Assembly (NCBI GenBank): GCA_002256185.1
Contig: NKIT01000015.1
Location: forward strand, 1-42,054
Source: Rhodobacteraceae bacterium PARR1
GTDB lineage: Bacteria; Pseudomonadota; Alphaproteobacteria; Rhodobacterales; Rhodobacteraceae
Length of the DNA stretch: 42,054 nt
Direction: 5' to 3'
In this document: positions 25,600 to 34,243 of the stretch, piece after piece
Position numbering within the stretch: the stretch's first letter is position 1
Layout of the letters: every line of letters begins with the position of its first letter
Notes under the pieces: generated by a model
What the model saw: the letters and a program-made list of their open reading frames with translations, nothing else
Told to the model about the DNA's origin: nothing
Database searches by the model: none
Made by a program: the position numbers and the translations under genes

Positions 25600-25929
25600 A
25601 TGATGACCAAACGACCGACAGAACTGCACACCGCATTGATCGGTGGACATGCGCGAATCGTCTCTGCCAATCTGACCCAGACGATCGAGGCGCTGGATTT
25701 CCTGAAACGGCGCTTTGAGCGGGACCGTCAAATGCTGACCGACCTGTCGCATGCGCCGGATTCGGCCGCCGCCGTGGGGGTGCTGACCGCATTCTACCAG
25801 CGCAGCCTGCCGGATTACGTGGCCGAAGCCGCGCGCCTGTCCAGCCTGATTGCGGCCACTGCTGAACAGGTGGGCACCGGCGTGCAGGATGAAGTCACCG
25901 CGCTGATGGGCGGCACCCCGCGCCACTGA
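25600..25929 (+). CDS. Small phasin-like helical protein
   Basis: A 109-residue, largely helical protein (IVSANLTQTIEALDFLKRRF, AAVGVLTAFYQRSLPDYVAE, LIAATAEQVGTGVQDEVTAL). The pattern resembles short phasins; no catalytic motif. The ATG at 25600 has GGAG seven bases upstream; an in-frame ATG at 25573 lacks a site. It is preceded by a perfect FNR-type box and follows another phasin-like gene. Confidence 0.6.
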   Translation: MMTKRPTELHTALIGGHARIVSANLTQTIEALDFLKRRFERDRQMLTDLSHAPDSAAAVGVLTAFYQRSLPDYVAEAARLSSLIAATAEQVGTGVQDEVTALMGGTPRH

Positions 25930-26034
25930 AGCGTCGGACAAAAGATCGGGGGGTGTTAGTTTTCCCGCTTCCCTCGTTTTGCATCGCGCCCCGTCATGCG
26001 ATACCGTCCCCCGGGAACGCGAAGGGGAACCACC

Positions 26035-28875
26035 ATGACATTCGGCAAGGGCTGCCATCTGCATCTGATTGACGGCTCGGCCTATATCTTCCGCGCCTAT
26101 CACGCGCTGCCGCCGCTGACGCGCAAATCCGATGGCCTGCCGGTGGGCGCGGTGGCGGGCTTTTGCAACATGCTGTTTCGCTACATTGAGGGCAACAAGG
26201 GCCCTGATGCGCCGAATGGTGCGCCGACCCATGTGGCGGTGATCTTTGACCATTCGTCGCACACCTTCCGCAATACGCTCTATCCGCTGTACAAAGCCAA
26301 CCGCCCCGAACTGCCCGAAGACCTGCGCCCGCAATTTCCGCTGACGCGCGAAGCCACACGCGCCTTCAACATCGCCTGCATCGAGACCGAGGGGTTTGAG
26401 GCCGACGACATCATCGCCACCCTGACCCGCCACGCGGTCGAGGCCGGGGGGGATGTCACCATCATCTCGTCCGACAAAGACCTGATGCAACTGGTCGGCC
26501 CCGGCGTGATGATGTTTGACCCGATGAAGAACCGCGCCATCGGCCCGGATGAGGTGGTCGAGAAGTTCGGCGTCGGTCCCGAACGTGTGGTCGATGTGCA
26601 GGCCTTGGCCGGGGATTCGGTCGACAACGTTCCCGGTGCACCGGGGATCGGGATCAAGACGGCGGCGTTGCTGATCCAGGAATTTGGCGATCTGGAAACG
26701 CTTTTGGCCCGCGCTGGGGAAATCAAGCAACCCAAACGGCGCGAGACGTTGATCGACAACGCCGAACAAATCCGCATCTCCAAGGCGCTCGTCACGCTGA
26801 AGAACGACACCCCGCTGACCGAAACACTGGACGAGCTTGAGGTGCGGGTGCCCGAGGCTGAGGCAATTGTCGGCTTTCTGAACCGCATGGAATTCCGCAC
26901 CCTGACCCGCCGCGTGGCCGACAGTCTGAAGGTTGAGGCCCCTGCGCCCCTGTCCGCCGACCGGGGCACAGTGATCCCTGACTCGCCGCAAGCGCCCGAA
27001 GCGCCGCCCCTGCCCTTTGACTATGACCGCTACGAATCCGTCCAGACGCCCGCTCAGCTTGCGGCTTGGGTCGCGCGCATCTGGGAACGGGGTCTGGTGG
27101 CGGTGGACACCGAAACCACCAGTCTGGACGAAATGCGCGCCGAATTGGTGGGCATCTCGCTGTCCACCGAACCGGGTTTGGCCTGCTATATCCCGATCCT
27201 GCATCGCAGCGGGTCGGATGATCTGTTCGGCTCTGCCCAACTCGCCGAAGGGCAACTGCCGCTTGCGGATGTTCTGGCCGCGCTGAAGCCGGTGCTGGAG
27301 GATGCCTCGATCCTGAAAATCGGCCAGAACATGAAATATGACTGGAAGATTTTCGCCCGCCACGGGGTGGAAATCGCGCCTTTCGATGACACGATGCTGC
27401 TGTCCTATGCCCAGCATGCGGGGCTGCACAATCACGGCATGGACACGCTGTCGGACACTTACCTTGGCCACGTGCCGATCCCGATCAAATCGCTGTTGGG
27501 ATCAGGCAAGTCGCAGGTAACCTTTGACCGCGTTCCGATGTCCGAGGCGGTGAAATACGCGGCCGAAGATGCCGATATCACCCTGCGCCTGTGGCAACGG
27601 TTCAAACCGCACCTGCACCGCGCCCGTGTGACCACCGTTTACGAAACGCTGGAACGCCCGCTGGTGCCGGTGCTCGCGCGGATGGAAATGGCGGGAATTC
27701 AAGTCGACCGCGATACCTTGTCGCGCATGTCCAACGCCTTCGCCCAAAAAATGGCGGGGCTAGAGGCTGAAATTCAGGAAGTCGCAGGTGGTCCGTTCAA
27801 CGTCGGCAGCCCCAAGCAATTGGGAGAGGTGCTGTTTGACCGCCTTGGCGTGCCGGGCGGCGAAAAGGGCAAGACTGGGGCCTATGCCACCGGGGCCGAC
27901 ATCCTTGAGGACATCACCACGCTGGAAGACAGCCACCCGCAAGGCGCGCGACTGGCGGCGCGGGTGCTGGATTGGCGGCAGATTTCCAAGCTGAAATCCA
28001 CCTACACAGACGCGCTGCAAGACCACATCAACTCCGAAACGGGCCGCGTCCACACATCCTATTCCATCGCCGGGGCGATCACCGGACGCCTCGCATCGAC
28101 CGACCCGAACCTGCAAAACATCCCTGTCCGGTCCGAGGATGGACGGCGTATTCGTGAGGCGTTCATCGCGCCCAAGGGCCGGGTGCTGGTCAGTCTGGAC
28201 TACAGCCAGATCGAACTGCGGATTCTGGCCCACATTGCCGATATCCCCGAATTGCAACAGGCCTTCCGCGACGGGCTGGACATCCACGCCCTGACCGCGT
28301 CCGAGATGTTCAATGTGCCGCTGGATCAGATGACCTCTGACATCCGCCGCAAGGCCAAGGCGATCAACTTCGGCGTGATCTATGGCATTTCCGGCTTTGG
28401 CCTTGCCCGCAACCTGCGCATCCCGCGGGCCGAGGCGCAGGGCTTCATCGACCGCTATTTCGAACGTTTCCCCGGCATTCGCGGCTACATGGACCGCACG
28501 GTGAAAGAGGCGCAGGCACAGGGCTATGTCACGACCCTGTTCGGTCGCCGCATCAACACGCCAGACATCAACGCCAAAGGCCCGACCGCAGGCTTTGCCA
28601 AACGCGCCGCGATCAACGCACCGATCCAAGGCACCGCCGCCGACGTGATCCGCCGCGCGATGATCCGAATGCCCGCTGCCATCGCCGATCTGCCCGCGAC
28701 CATGTTGTTGCAGGTGCATGACGAACTGCTGTTCGAGGTGGACGAAGACGCCGCCAGCACCCTTGCCGCCCGCGCGAAGGCGGTGATGGAAGGGGCATCC
28801 CACCCCGCCGTAGATTTCAAGGTGCCCTTGACGGTTGAGGCTGGCCAAGGCCGCACTTGGGCGGAGGCACATTGA
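26035..28875 (+). CDS. polA: DNA polymerase I
   Basis: A 946-residue three-domain repair and Okazaki-fragment polymerase. 5' nuclease (about 1-290): HLIDGSAYIFRAYHAL, EADDIIATL, SSDKDLMQLV. 3'-5' exonuclease (about 330-520) looks intact: AVDTETTSLDEM, GQNMKYDWKI and YAAEDADITLRLW. Polymerase (about 560-946): motif A LDYSQIELRILAHI, motif B RRKAKAINFGVIYG, motif C QVHDELLFEV. The start at 26035 follows AAGGGGA; an upstream ATG at 25996 adds a non-conserved stretch. The stop overlaps the next ATG by one base, so the three following genes probably share its mRNA. Confidence 0.98.
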   Translation: MTFGKGCHLHLIDGSAYIFRAYHALPPLTRKSDGLPVGAVAGFCNMLFRYIEGNKGPDAPNGAPTHVAVIFDHSSHTFRNTLYPLYKANRPELPEDLRPQFPLTREATRAFNIACIETEGFEADDIIATLTRHAVEAGGDVTIISSDKDLMQLVGPGVMMFDPMKNRAIGPDEVVEKFGVGPERVVDVQALAGDSVDNVPGAPGIGIKTAALLIQEFGDLETLLARAGEIKQPKRRETLIDNAEQIRISKALVTLKNDTPLTETLDELEVRVPEAEAIVGFLNRMEFRTLTRRVADSLKVEAPAPLSADRGTVIPDSPQAPEAPPLPFDYDRYESVQTPAQLAAWVARIWERGLVAVDTETTSLDEMRAELVGISLSTEPGLACYIPILHRSGSDDLFGSAQLAEGQLPLADVLAALKPVLEDASILKIGQNMKYDWKIFARHGVEIAPFDDTMLLSYAQHAGLHNHGMDTLSDTYLGHVPIPIKSLLGSGKSQVTFDRVPMSEAVKYAAEDADITLRLWQRFKPHLHRARVTTVYETLERPLVPVLARMEMAGIQVDRDTLSRMSNAFAQKMAGLEAEIQEVAGGPFNVGSPKQLGEVLFDRLGVPGGEKGKTGAYATGADILEDITTLEDSHPQGARLAARVLDWRQISKLKSTYTDALQDHINSETGRVHTSYSIAGAITGRLASTDPNLQNIPVRSEDGRRIREAFIAPKGRVLVSLDYSQIELRILAHIADIPELQQAFRDGLDIHALTASEMFNVPLDQMTSDIRRKAKAINFGVIYGISGFGLARNLRIPRAEAQGFIDRYFERFPGIRGYMDRTVKEAQAQGYVTTLFGRRINTPDINAKGPTAGFAKRAAINAPIQGTAADVIRRAMIRMPAAIADLPATMLLQVHDELLFEVDEDAASTLAARAKAVMEGASHPAVDFKVPLTVEAGQGRTWAEAH

Positions 28876-29459
28876 TGCTGCGCGTCCCCCACCCCCGCCC
28901 GATGAACTTTGCCAACCCCGACGAATGGCACGATTGGCTGGAAATGCGCCACGCCACCACCACAGAGGCGTGGTTGCGGCTGGCCAAGAAAAAGACCGGC
29001 ATGCCGTCCATCGACTGGGAACAGGCCGTAGAGGAAGCCCTGATCTGGGGCTGGATCGACGGCACCAAGAAAGCCGAAAGCGAAACGCACTGGCTGCAAC
29101 GCTTTACCCCGCGCGCGCGCAACAGCGTGTGGTCGGAAAAGAACCGCGCCACGGCTGAACGCCTGATCGCAGGCGGCTGGATGCAGGAACCGGGATTGGC
29201 CGAGGTGGAACGCGCCAAGGCGGACGGCCGATGGGACACCGCCTATGCCGGATCGAAAACCGCCGAGCTGCCTGCGGATTTTCTGGAAGCCCTCGCCCTT
29301 GCCCCGCAATCGGCGCGCAACACGCTGGCGGGCTATGACGCCAAGAACCGCTATGCGATCTACTACCGCCTGACGACCGCCAAGCGCCCCGAAACCCGCG
29401 CCAAGCGCATCGCCGATTTTCTGGCCATGCTGGAACGCGGCGAAAGGCTGCATCCGTGA
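28875..29459 (+). CDS. YdeI/OmpD-associated family protein
   Basis: A 194-residue protein of the YdeI/OmdA type. N-terminus: NFANPDEWHDWLEMRH, then an Ile/Trp-rich core EEALIWGWIDGTKKAES. C-terminal OmdA-like part: ELPADFLEALALAPQSARN, then TAKRPETRAKRIADFLAML. The biochemical role of the family is unclear. TGATG overlap with polA; its stop overlaps the next gene by 4 bases (GTGA). Confidence 0.85.
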   Translation: MLRVPHPRPMNFANPDEWHDWLEMRHATTTEAWLRLAKKKTGMPSIDWEQAVEEALIWGWIDGTKKAESETHWLQRFTPRARNSVWSEKNRATAERLIAGGWMQEPGLAEVERAKADGRWDTAYAGSKTAELPADFLEALALAPQSARNTLAGYDAKNRYAIYYRLTTAKRPETRAKRIADFLAMLERGERLHP

Positions 29460-29806
29460 TCAACACATGGCCCCAATTGCGCGACTTCGCCTTGGGGCTC
29501 GGCCTGCCGCAGATCACCCTTGCCCATCCTTGGGGGCATGAGGCGTTGAAGGCGCATGGCAAGATGTGGTGCTATTGGTTCGCCTATGAGGATGCCGCCG
29601 TGTTCAAGGCCGACCGTGACGAACGCGACATGCTGATGCAGGCAGACCCCGAGACATTCTTTCTGCATCCCCATTACGTGGCCCATGCGCTGGTCCTCGT
29701 GCGGGCCGGGCGGATCGACCCTGACTGGGTCCGCGCCCGCCTGATCCGCCAATGGCGCGACGCTGCCCCCAAACGCTGGCTGAAAGACTGGGACGCCGCG
29801 CAATGA
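29456..29806 (+). CDS. MmcQ/YjbR family protein
   Basis: A 116-residue protein of the MmcQ/YjbR family, small alpha/beta proteins with a CyaY-like fold and a suggested DNA-binding role. Marks: PWGHEALKAHGKMWCYW, then a FKADRDERD strand, HPHYVAHALVLV and RLIRQWRDAAPKRW. GTG start overlapping the upstream stop by 4 bases. Unusually close to polA. Confidence 0.85.
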   Translation: MINTWPQLRDFALGLGLPQITLAHPWGHEALKAHGKMWCYWFAYEDAAVFKADRDERDMLMQADPETFFLHPHYVAHALVLVRAGRIDPDWVRARLIRQWRDAAPKRWLKDWDAAQ

Positions 29807-30462
29807 CCGAACCACGCCAGATGATCACCGATCCCGCCGACTACTTTGCCAAGGGCTGCGGACGTTGCGACCGCTTTGCCACTGCGGATTGCTCCGCGCA
29901 GCGATGGTTGGGGGGCCTGCTGGACCTGCGGCGCATCGCGTTGGCGATGGGGCTGACGGAAACCGCGAAATGGGGCCATCCCTGCTACATGCACGCAGGC
30001 CGCAACATCTGCATCATCGGCGCGTTTCGCGGCGATTTCCGGCTGAGTTTCATGAACGCCTCGCTGCTGTCAGACCCGGATGGCGTGCTGGAGCGGCAGG
30101 GGGCCAATACCCATCACGCCGATTGCCTCCGCTTCACCGACCCCGCCGCCGTCTTGCCGCTGGAACCCGCGATCCGCGCTTTGCTGGCCGAGGCGATGCG
30201 CCACGCCGAGGCGGGAACCCTGCCCGCCAAGGTGCAAACCGACCTGACCCTGCCTGACGAATTGATCGAAGCAATGGACGCGGACCCTGATCTGGCCGCG
30301 GCGTTTCACGCGCTGACGCCCGGACGACAAAGGTCTTGGGCCTTGCACCTGACCAGCAGCGCAAACCCAACGACCCGACACACCCGGATTGAAAAGGGCC
30401 GCGCCAAGATCATCGCAGGCAAAGGCGCGACCGAACGTCAGCCCTTGTCGATCCTGACCTGA
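29803..30462 (+). CDS. DUF1801/OmdA two-domain protein (YdeI-like)
   Basis: A 219-residue protein. The N-terminal DUF1801-type domain has KWGHPCYMHAGRNICIIGAF and a DFRLSFMNASLL strand; the C-terminal OmdA-like domain has DELIEAMDADPDLAAAFHAL, PGRQRSWALHL and TRIEKGRAKIIAG. The start at 29803 overlaps the MmcQ/YjbR stop (ATGA). The last 25 bases overlap the convergent DUF1203 gene. Confidence 0.85.
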   Translation: MTEPRQMITDPADYFAKGCGRCDRFATADCSAQRWLGGLLDLRRIALAMGLTETAKWGHPCYMHAGRNICIIGAFRGDFRLSFMNASLLSDPDGVLERQGANTHHADCLRFTDPAAVLPLEPAIRALLAEAMRHAEAGTLPAKVQTDLTLPDELIEAMDADPDLAAAFHALTPGRQRSWALHLTSSANPTTRHTRIEKGRAKIIAGKGATERQPLSILT

Positions 30463-30896
30463 AAGCAATTGTTCCGCGCCGACCGGACATGGGCATAGAC
30501 CACACGCGGATCGGCAAAACGCGCCGTCGCCTCTGCCACCAGTTGCCCAGTCGGCACGACGGCCCCGGTGCCGTAGACAATCCGGTCATCCGCCCCATAG
30601 CCGCGCAGGATGTAATCGGGACTGGCCAGAATTTCCGGTACATCGTCACCCCCACCCGCCTCACAGGCTTCCGCACATAGGAAGATCGGCCCTGTCTCGG
30701 CATAGGGTTGCAGTGCGGGAAAGGGGCGGTGGGCCAGGATCAGCATCCCCGCCCCCGCCGGGATCATCGCCAAGCAATGGCGGCAGGGATTGCCGTCGCC
30801 ATCGCTGACCGCACGTTCAGGGAGAAGGCCATAGTCATCAAGACCGCCCGCCTGATACTGGCGCACGATTGGAGTCGGGATCGGGACAAAACGCAT
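30438..30896 (-). CDS. DUF1203 domain protein
   Basis: A 152-residue protein of unknown function; RHCLAMIPAGAGMLILAHRPF and FLCAEACEAG, with C-x-x-C-like cysteines, are typical of DUF1203. Two adjacent ATGs (30899, 30896). It runs convergent with and overlaps the 3' end of the YdeI-like gene by 25 bases. Confidence 0.85.
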   Translation of the reverse strand: MRFVPIPTPIVRQYQAGGLDDYGLLPERAVSDGDGNPCRHCLAMIPAGAGMLILAHRPFPALQPYAETGPIFLCAEACEAGGGDDVPEILASPDYILRGYGADDRIVYGTGAVVPTGQLVAEATARFADPRVVYAHVRSARNNCFQVRIDKG

Positions 30897-30965
30897 CAAA
30901 ATCTCCTGTTTGGTGCGCCCGAGCGTGGCAGGCCCCAGCCCAACGCGCGACCCGATCCTTGCGGA

Positions 30966-31346
30966 TTACGCGCGCTCGACCATCCGCCCCAAAGGACGAC
31001 CGCCCAGCAGATGCAGGTGGTAATGCGGCACTTCCTGCCCGCCATCCCCCCCGGCGTTGGTGATGGCCCGATACCCCGGCCCGCCGGACCCGATCGACAG
31101 ACCCAGATCAGCACAAATCTGCGCACAGACGCGATGGAAATCGACCAATTCCTCAGCGCTCGCCTCGGCCGCAAAATGGTCAAAGGTGACATAGGCCCCC
31201 TTCGGGATCACCAGAACATGCACGGGCGCCTGCGGGGCGATGTCATGAAAGGCCAGCGTATGGGCCGTTTCCACCACCGTCTTGTTCGGAATCTCGCCAC
31301 GCAGGATACGGGCGAAGATATTGGTCGGGTCATAGGCATGGGGCAT
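30966..31346 (-). CDS. HIT-family nucleotide-binding protein
   Basis: A 126-residue HINT-type phosphoramidase/nucleotide hydrolase. Histidine-triad motif HYHLHLLGG near the C-terminus; N-terminal NIFARILRGEIPNKTV and HDIAPQAPVHVLVIPK as in Hint proteins. The start at 31346 lies 4 bases after the GT14-like stop, so the two are probably co-transcribed; the frame is open further upstream but overlaps that gene. Confidence 0.95.
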   Translation of the reverse strand: MPHAYDPTNIFARILRGEIPNKTVVETAHTLAFHDIAPQAPVHVLVIPKGAYVTFDHFAAEASAEELVDFHRVCAQICADLGLSIGSGGPGYRAITNAGGDGGQEVPHYHLHLLGGRPLGRMVERA

Positions 31347-31350
31347 GGCG

Positions 31351-32928
31351 TCAATCCGTGAAAAGATAATCCGTCGCCGCAATCTCGCGGGCTTTCTCGA
31401 CGGGGATACCAAGGAATTCCGCCAACGGCACGGTGTTTTCGTCAACCGACCCGGATTGCCGGATGCGGAAAAAGTTGTCGAACCCCAGATCCCGAAGTCG
31501 GTCACTTTCGAACTTCACATCATAGCGGATGGTTGGCAGCAGACGGTTAAAGGTTTCAGGCGGGGTGTTGTCCCCGGCAAGACCCACCCGCTTGGCATGG
31601 CCGATCAGGAAATCATCCGTGAAATCACACTCGATTTCCAGCAGTTTGACCACAGCCTTGTCGGTGTAGAAATCCTGGATGAGATCGATGTTCGCAGGAT
31701 CGATGCAAAAGATCAGCCGATCCGTCTGCCAGTAATCACACAGCATCCGCACCAGTGCCCGCCGATGCCGCGTGCGCTTTTCCAGCGTCGACTGGATGCC
31801 GCCCAGATCGGGCACCGGAGCCGAGGCTTCGTTGAACAGATACTCCGTCGCAGGCGTGTTGGTGACGCTGCGCACCCGGTCCACCAAGCGCTTGGCGACG
31901 TGCCATTTCTTGCAGGTGACCATCATCAGCGTCCGCCCGCGCCCGACGCTGCTTTCCGTCTCCCAGAATCTTGGCGCAAAACGCCGCCCGATCCTCCCGC
32001 GCCCGGTCAGGAACTTGAACAGACTCCGCCCTTCATTCGATATCTCGAACGGAATGCCCTTGGCGGCGTAAAGCCTGCCCAAGCGGTCCTTCAGGTCTTT
32101 TGCCTCGGGGCTGATCTTGCGGGCAAAAAGGTAATCCTGACTGACCAACAGATCATAGTGATCGTTGTAGAACGTCACCGGCATCCCGTAATCGGTGAAC
32201 ATCAAGAACGTCAGGGTCCGGTCCGGGATTTCCGCTTCGGGCACCAGATGGCGCACGATGGTCTGAAAGAAGGTCTCATCCGGGATCCAGGTCGTGCGGA
32301 AAAAGCGCATCACATCCGGGCGGTTGACGCAGAACTCCAGCACGGCTTCAATGGTCTGACGGCGCAGACACCACCACTGGCTGCCGATCTGCATCTGGAT
32401 GTCGGCAGGCACATGCCGCTCCAGGCCCAGTTTGCGCTGCAAATCCATCGACGCATAAAACAGGCGCTTGTGGGTGCGCTCGTTGAACCAATGGCGAAAG
32501 ATCAGCCGTTCTTCCTTGATGCCGGTCTTGATCCAATCGCTGGCAAAGAAATCAACGCTTTCGATGTAATCAACTTCGGCCCGATCCAGAAAGGCATGGG
32601 CAAATTCCGCCGATTTGATCGGCATGCAATCGCCCGACAGCATGTAGAAATGCGTGGCGCGCGGAAAGGCCGCCACTGCGGCGCGGGTGGCGTTCAGCGT
32701 CGCCTCCACCAGCGACCAGGCGCCCCAGCCGCATTTCACCCGCTTCTGTGCGAAAACAACCGCCGCATTGTGCTTGAGCGCCGCCGTGATCTTGTCGAAA
32801 TCCGCCCGCTTGGCCCGTGCGTCAAAATGGATCGCGACATAATCACCCACCGCCGTCAGACGGTTGGCTTGGGCAATGATGCCCTCCGGGTCTTTGTGGC
32901 ACAGCAGGATGTAGGCGATTTTGGCCAT
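31351..32928 (-). CDS. GT14-like beta-1,6-N-acetylglucosaminyltransferase family protein
   Basis: A 525-residue protein. The N-terminal ~300 residues resemble core-2/I branching-type (GT14) transferases: MAKIAYILLCHKDPEGI, YVAIHFDARA, THFYMLSGDCMPI, ESVDFF and QWWCLRRQTIEAVLEF, with WIPDETFFQT carrying the probable catalytic Glu. A C-terminal domain of about 220 residues (similar to the DUF5927/5928-type extensions, from memory) contains LMMVTCKKWHVAKRL and FCIDPANIDLIQDFY. The start at 32928 gives the family N-terminus. Divergent from a sulfotransferase across a palindrome; suggests surface-glycan modification. Confidence 0.85.
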   Translation of the reverse strand: MAKIAYILLCHKDPEGIIAQANRLTAVGDYVAIHFDARAKRADFDKITAALKHNAAVVFAQKRVKCGWGAWSLVEATLNATRAAVAAFPRATHFYMLSGDCMPIKSAEFAHAFLDRAEVDYIESVDFFASDWIKTGIKEERLIFRHWFNERTHKRLFYASMDLQRKLGLERHVPADIQMQIGSQWWCLRRQTIEAVLEFCVNRPDVMRFFRTTWIPDETFFQTIVRHLVPEAEIPDRTLTFLMFTDYGMPVTFYNDHYDLLVSQDYLFARKISPEAKDLKDRLGRLYAAKGIPFEISNEGRSLFKFLTGRGRIGRRFAPRFWETESSVGRGRTLMMVTCKKWHVAKRLVDRVRSVTNTPATEYLFNEASAPVPDLGGIQSTLEKRTRHRRALVRMLCDYWQTDRLIFCIDPANIDLIQDFYTDKAVVKLLEIECDFTDDFLIGHAKRVGLAGDNTPPETFNRLLPTIRYDVKFESDRLRDLGFDNFFRIRQSGSVDENTVPLAEFLGIPVEKAREIAATDYLFTD

Positions 32929-32954
32929 TTGGAACCGTTTGCACCCCGACACGA

Positions 32955-32969
32955 GTCATTACGCATGAC
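32955..32969. promoter_or_regulatory. Palindrome GTCAT-N5-ATGAC in the divergent GT14/sulfotransferase spacer
   Basis: Perfect dyad with spacer TACGC, followed within 20 bases by more TCA/TCATT half-sites (CGTCAACGGTCATTG). A candidate shared operator; no regulator is nearby. Confidence 0.35.
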
Positions 32970-33071
32970 AAATAACGTCAACGGTCATTGAAAAGACAGC
33001 CCCGTTTTGCTTTGTTTGCGTCAAACAGGACGGACTGCGACAGTGCGGTCCGCAATCAGAGGCGGTTCTTG

Positions 33072-33890
33072 ATGGGTTTTCCCGGTACGTGGATGACGGA
33101 AAGTGAAAGCGTGGTCTATCGCGTGGTGCCAAAATGCGCCTGCTCGACCATCGGGCAGATCATGTTCTATTCCGACCATGGCCAGTTTTTCGACGGGGAT
33201 ATCCACGACTCGACCAAAGGTCTGCACAAATGGGCGCAAGAGGTCAGCCAGCCCATCATCGAACACAATGTGAAATCGCATAAGTCCTATGCCTTCACCT
33301 GCGTGCGCAACCCCTACACCCGCATCCTGTCCTCGTTCTTCGACAAGATTTGCGGCATCCAGAGGAACGGCAAACGCTATCGCGGCAACCTCGTGCCCAT
33401 GCTCATCCAGAAATACGGGATCGAAGTGGGAGGTGACGATGGCAAGCAAGAGTTCGACCAGATCGCCAGCTTCCGCCGATTCCTTCTGTTCACCCGAGAC
33501 ACCATCCGCTTCAAGAAACCGATGGAGCCGGACATCCACTGGTCGGCAATGGCGGGCCATATCTCGACCTTCATCGTCAACGGCGGGCGTTACGACCACG
33601 TCTTCTTTACCGAGAAATTCAACGACGGCATGCAGGTTGTGCTGAACAACATCGCCCCGAAACATCCGGTCGTCCTGAAGGATATTCCCCGCTTCAACGA
33701 AAGTGAAGGCCACGGTCCCAAGCGCCTGCACCCGGTTGAGGACTATTTCGACGACCTGTCGATGCATCTGATGTGGGAAATCTACAAACGCGATTTCCAA
33801 CTGTTCAAATATGATTTCGAGAACCCGGCCAACAAGATGCCGCTCTCCGAAGTGGATTTGGATGAGGTTCACGCCAAGCTGGGCGATTGA
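33072..33890 (+). CDS. Sulfotransferase family protein
   Basis: A 272-residue carbohydrate-type sulfotransferase. The PAPS 5'-phosphosulfate loop is VPKCACSTI (about 19-27) and the 3'-phosphate site is CVRNPYTRILSSFF; these two motifs define the Sulfotransfer_2-like fold. The start at 33072 is chosen for GAGGCGG upstream; an in-frame ATG at 32988 would add 28 residues. Divergent from the GT14-like gene: together they would suit synthesis of a branched, sulfated surface polysaccharide (inference). No membrane segment. Confidence 0.85.
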   Translation: MGFPGTWMTESESVVYRVVPKCACSTIGQIMFYSDHGQFFDGDIHDSTKGLHKWAQEVSQPIIEHNVKSHKSYAFTCVRNPYTRILSSFFDKICGIQRNGKRYRGNLVPMLIQKYGIEVGGDDGKQEFDQIASFRRFLLFTRDTIRFKKPMEPDIHWSAMAGHISTFIVNGGRYDHVFFTEKFNDGMQVVLNNIAPKHPVVLKDIPRFNESEGHGPKRLHPVEDYFDDLSMHLMWEIYKRDFQLFKYDFENPANKMPLSEVDLDEVHAKLGD

Positions 33891-33913
33891 CGCGCCTGCG
33901 CTGTCCGTCGGCG

Positions 33914-33968
33914 GTGGGGGATTTTGCATCCCCCACACCCCCTGCAGGATATTTGCGCAGAGAAGACA
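33914..33968 (-). repeat. Structured intergenic repeat, copy 2
   Basis: Minus strand: TGTCTTCTCTGCGCAAATAT, then CCTGCAGGGGGTG, then hairpin GTGGGGGAT-GCAAA-ATCCCCCAC (33914-33936). It lies just after the sulfotransferase stop and faces copy 3 as an inverted repeat. Confidence 0.75.
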
Positions 33969-34095
33969 GACATTAGGTTGTTGTTAATCAGTCGCTGCAA
34001 AGCTGTCGACACGGTACAGGCTGGGAAGCCGATGACCGTCAGAGGAGACGGCACCCTGCGGCTGGAGCGATCCCCCGTCAGGGTGCCCGACCCCA
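33969..34095. other. Structured non-coding segment between facing repeats
   Basis: Three hairpins in a row: GGCT-GGGA-AGCC (34019-34030), CCGTC-AGAGGA-GACGG (34036-34051) and GGCACCCTG-N20-CAGGGTGCC (34050-34087). The last two overlap slightly, so they may be alternatives. No open frame of interest. Possible small RNA or shared 3'-UTR structure of the two convergent genes. Confidence 0.4.
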
Positions 34096-34147
34096 TGTCT
34101 TCTCTGCCGCAAATATCCCACGGGGGTCCGGGGGTGTGAAACCCCCG
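34096..34147 (+). repeat. Structured intergenic repeat, copy 3
   Basis: TGTCTTCTCTGCCGCAAATA, then TCCCACGGGGGT and hairpin CCGGGGG-TGTGAAA-CCCCCGG. It is the inverted partner of copy 2, with 21 of 22-24 bases in the arms matching. The remaining 34148-34243 holds nothing I can support. Confidence 0.75.
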
Positions 34148-34243
34148 GCGATTGACACCAACCCACCGCAAAGAAGCCCTACCGTGGCAACGGCGGCGCG
34201 CGAAGGCCGGGGGACCCGGCCCGAGCAAGCCGCCTCACCCGCT

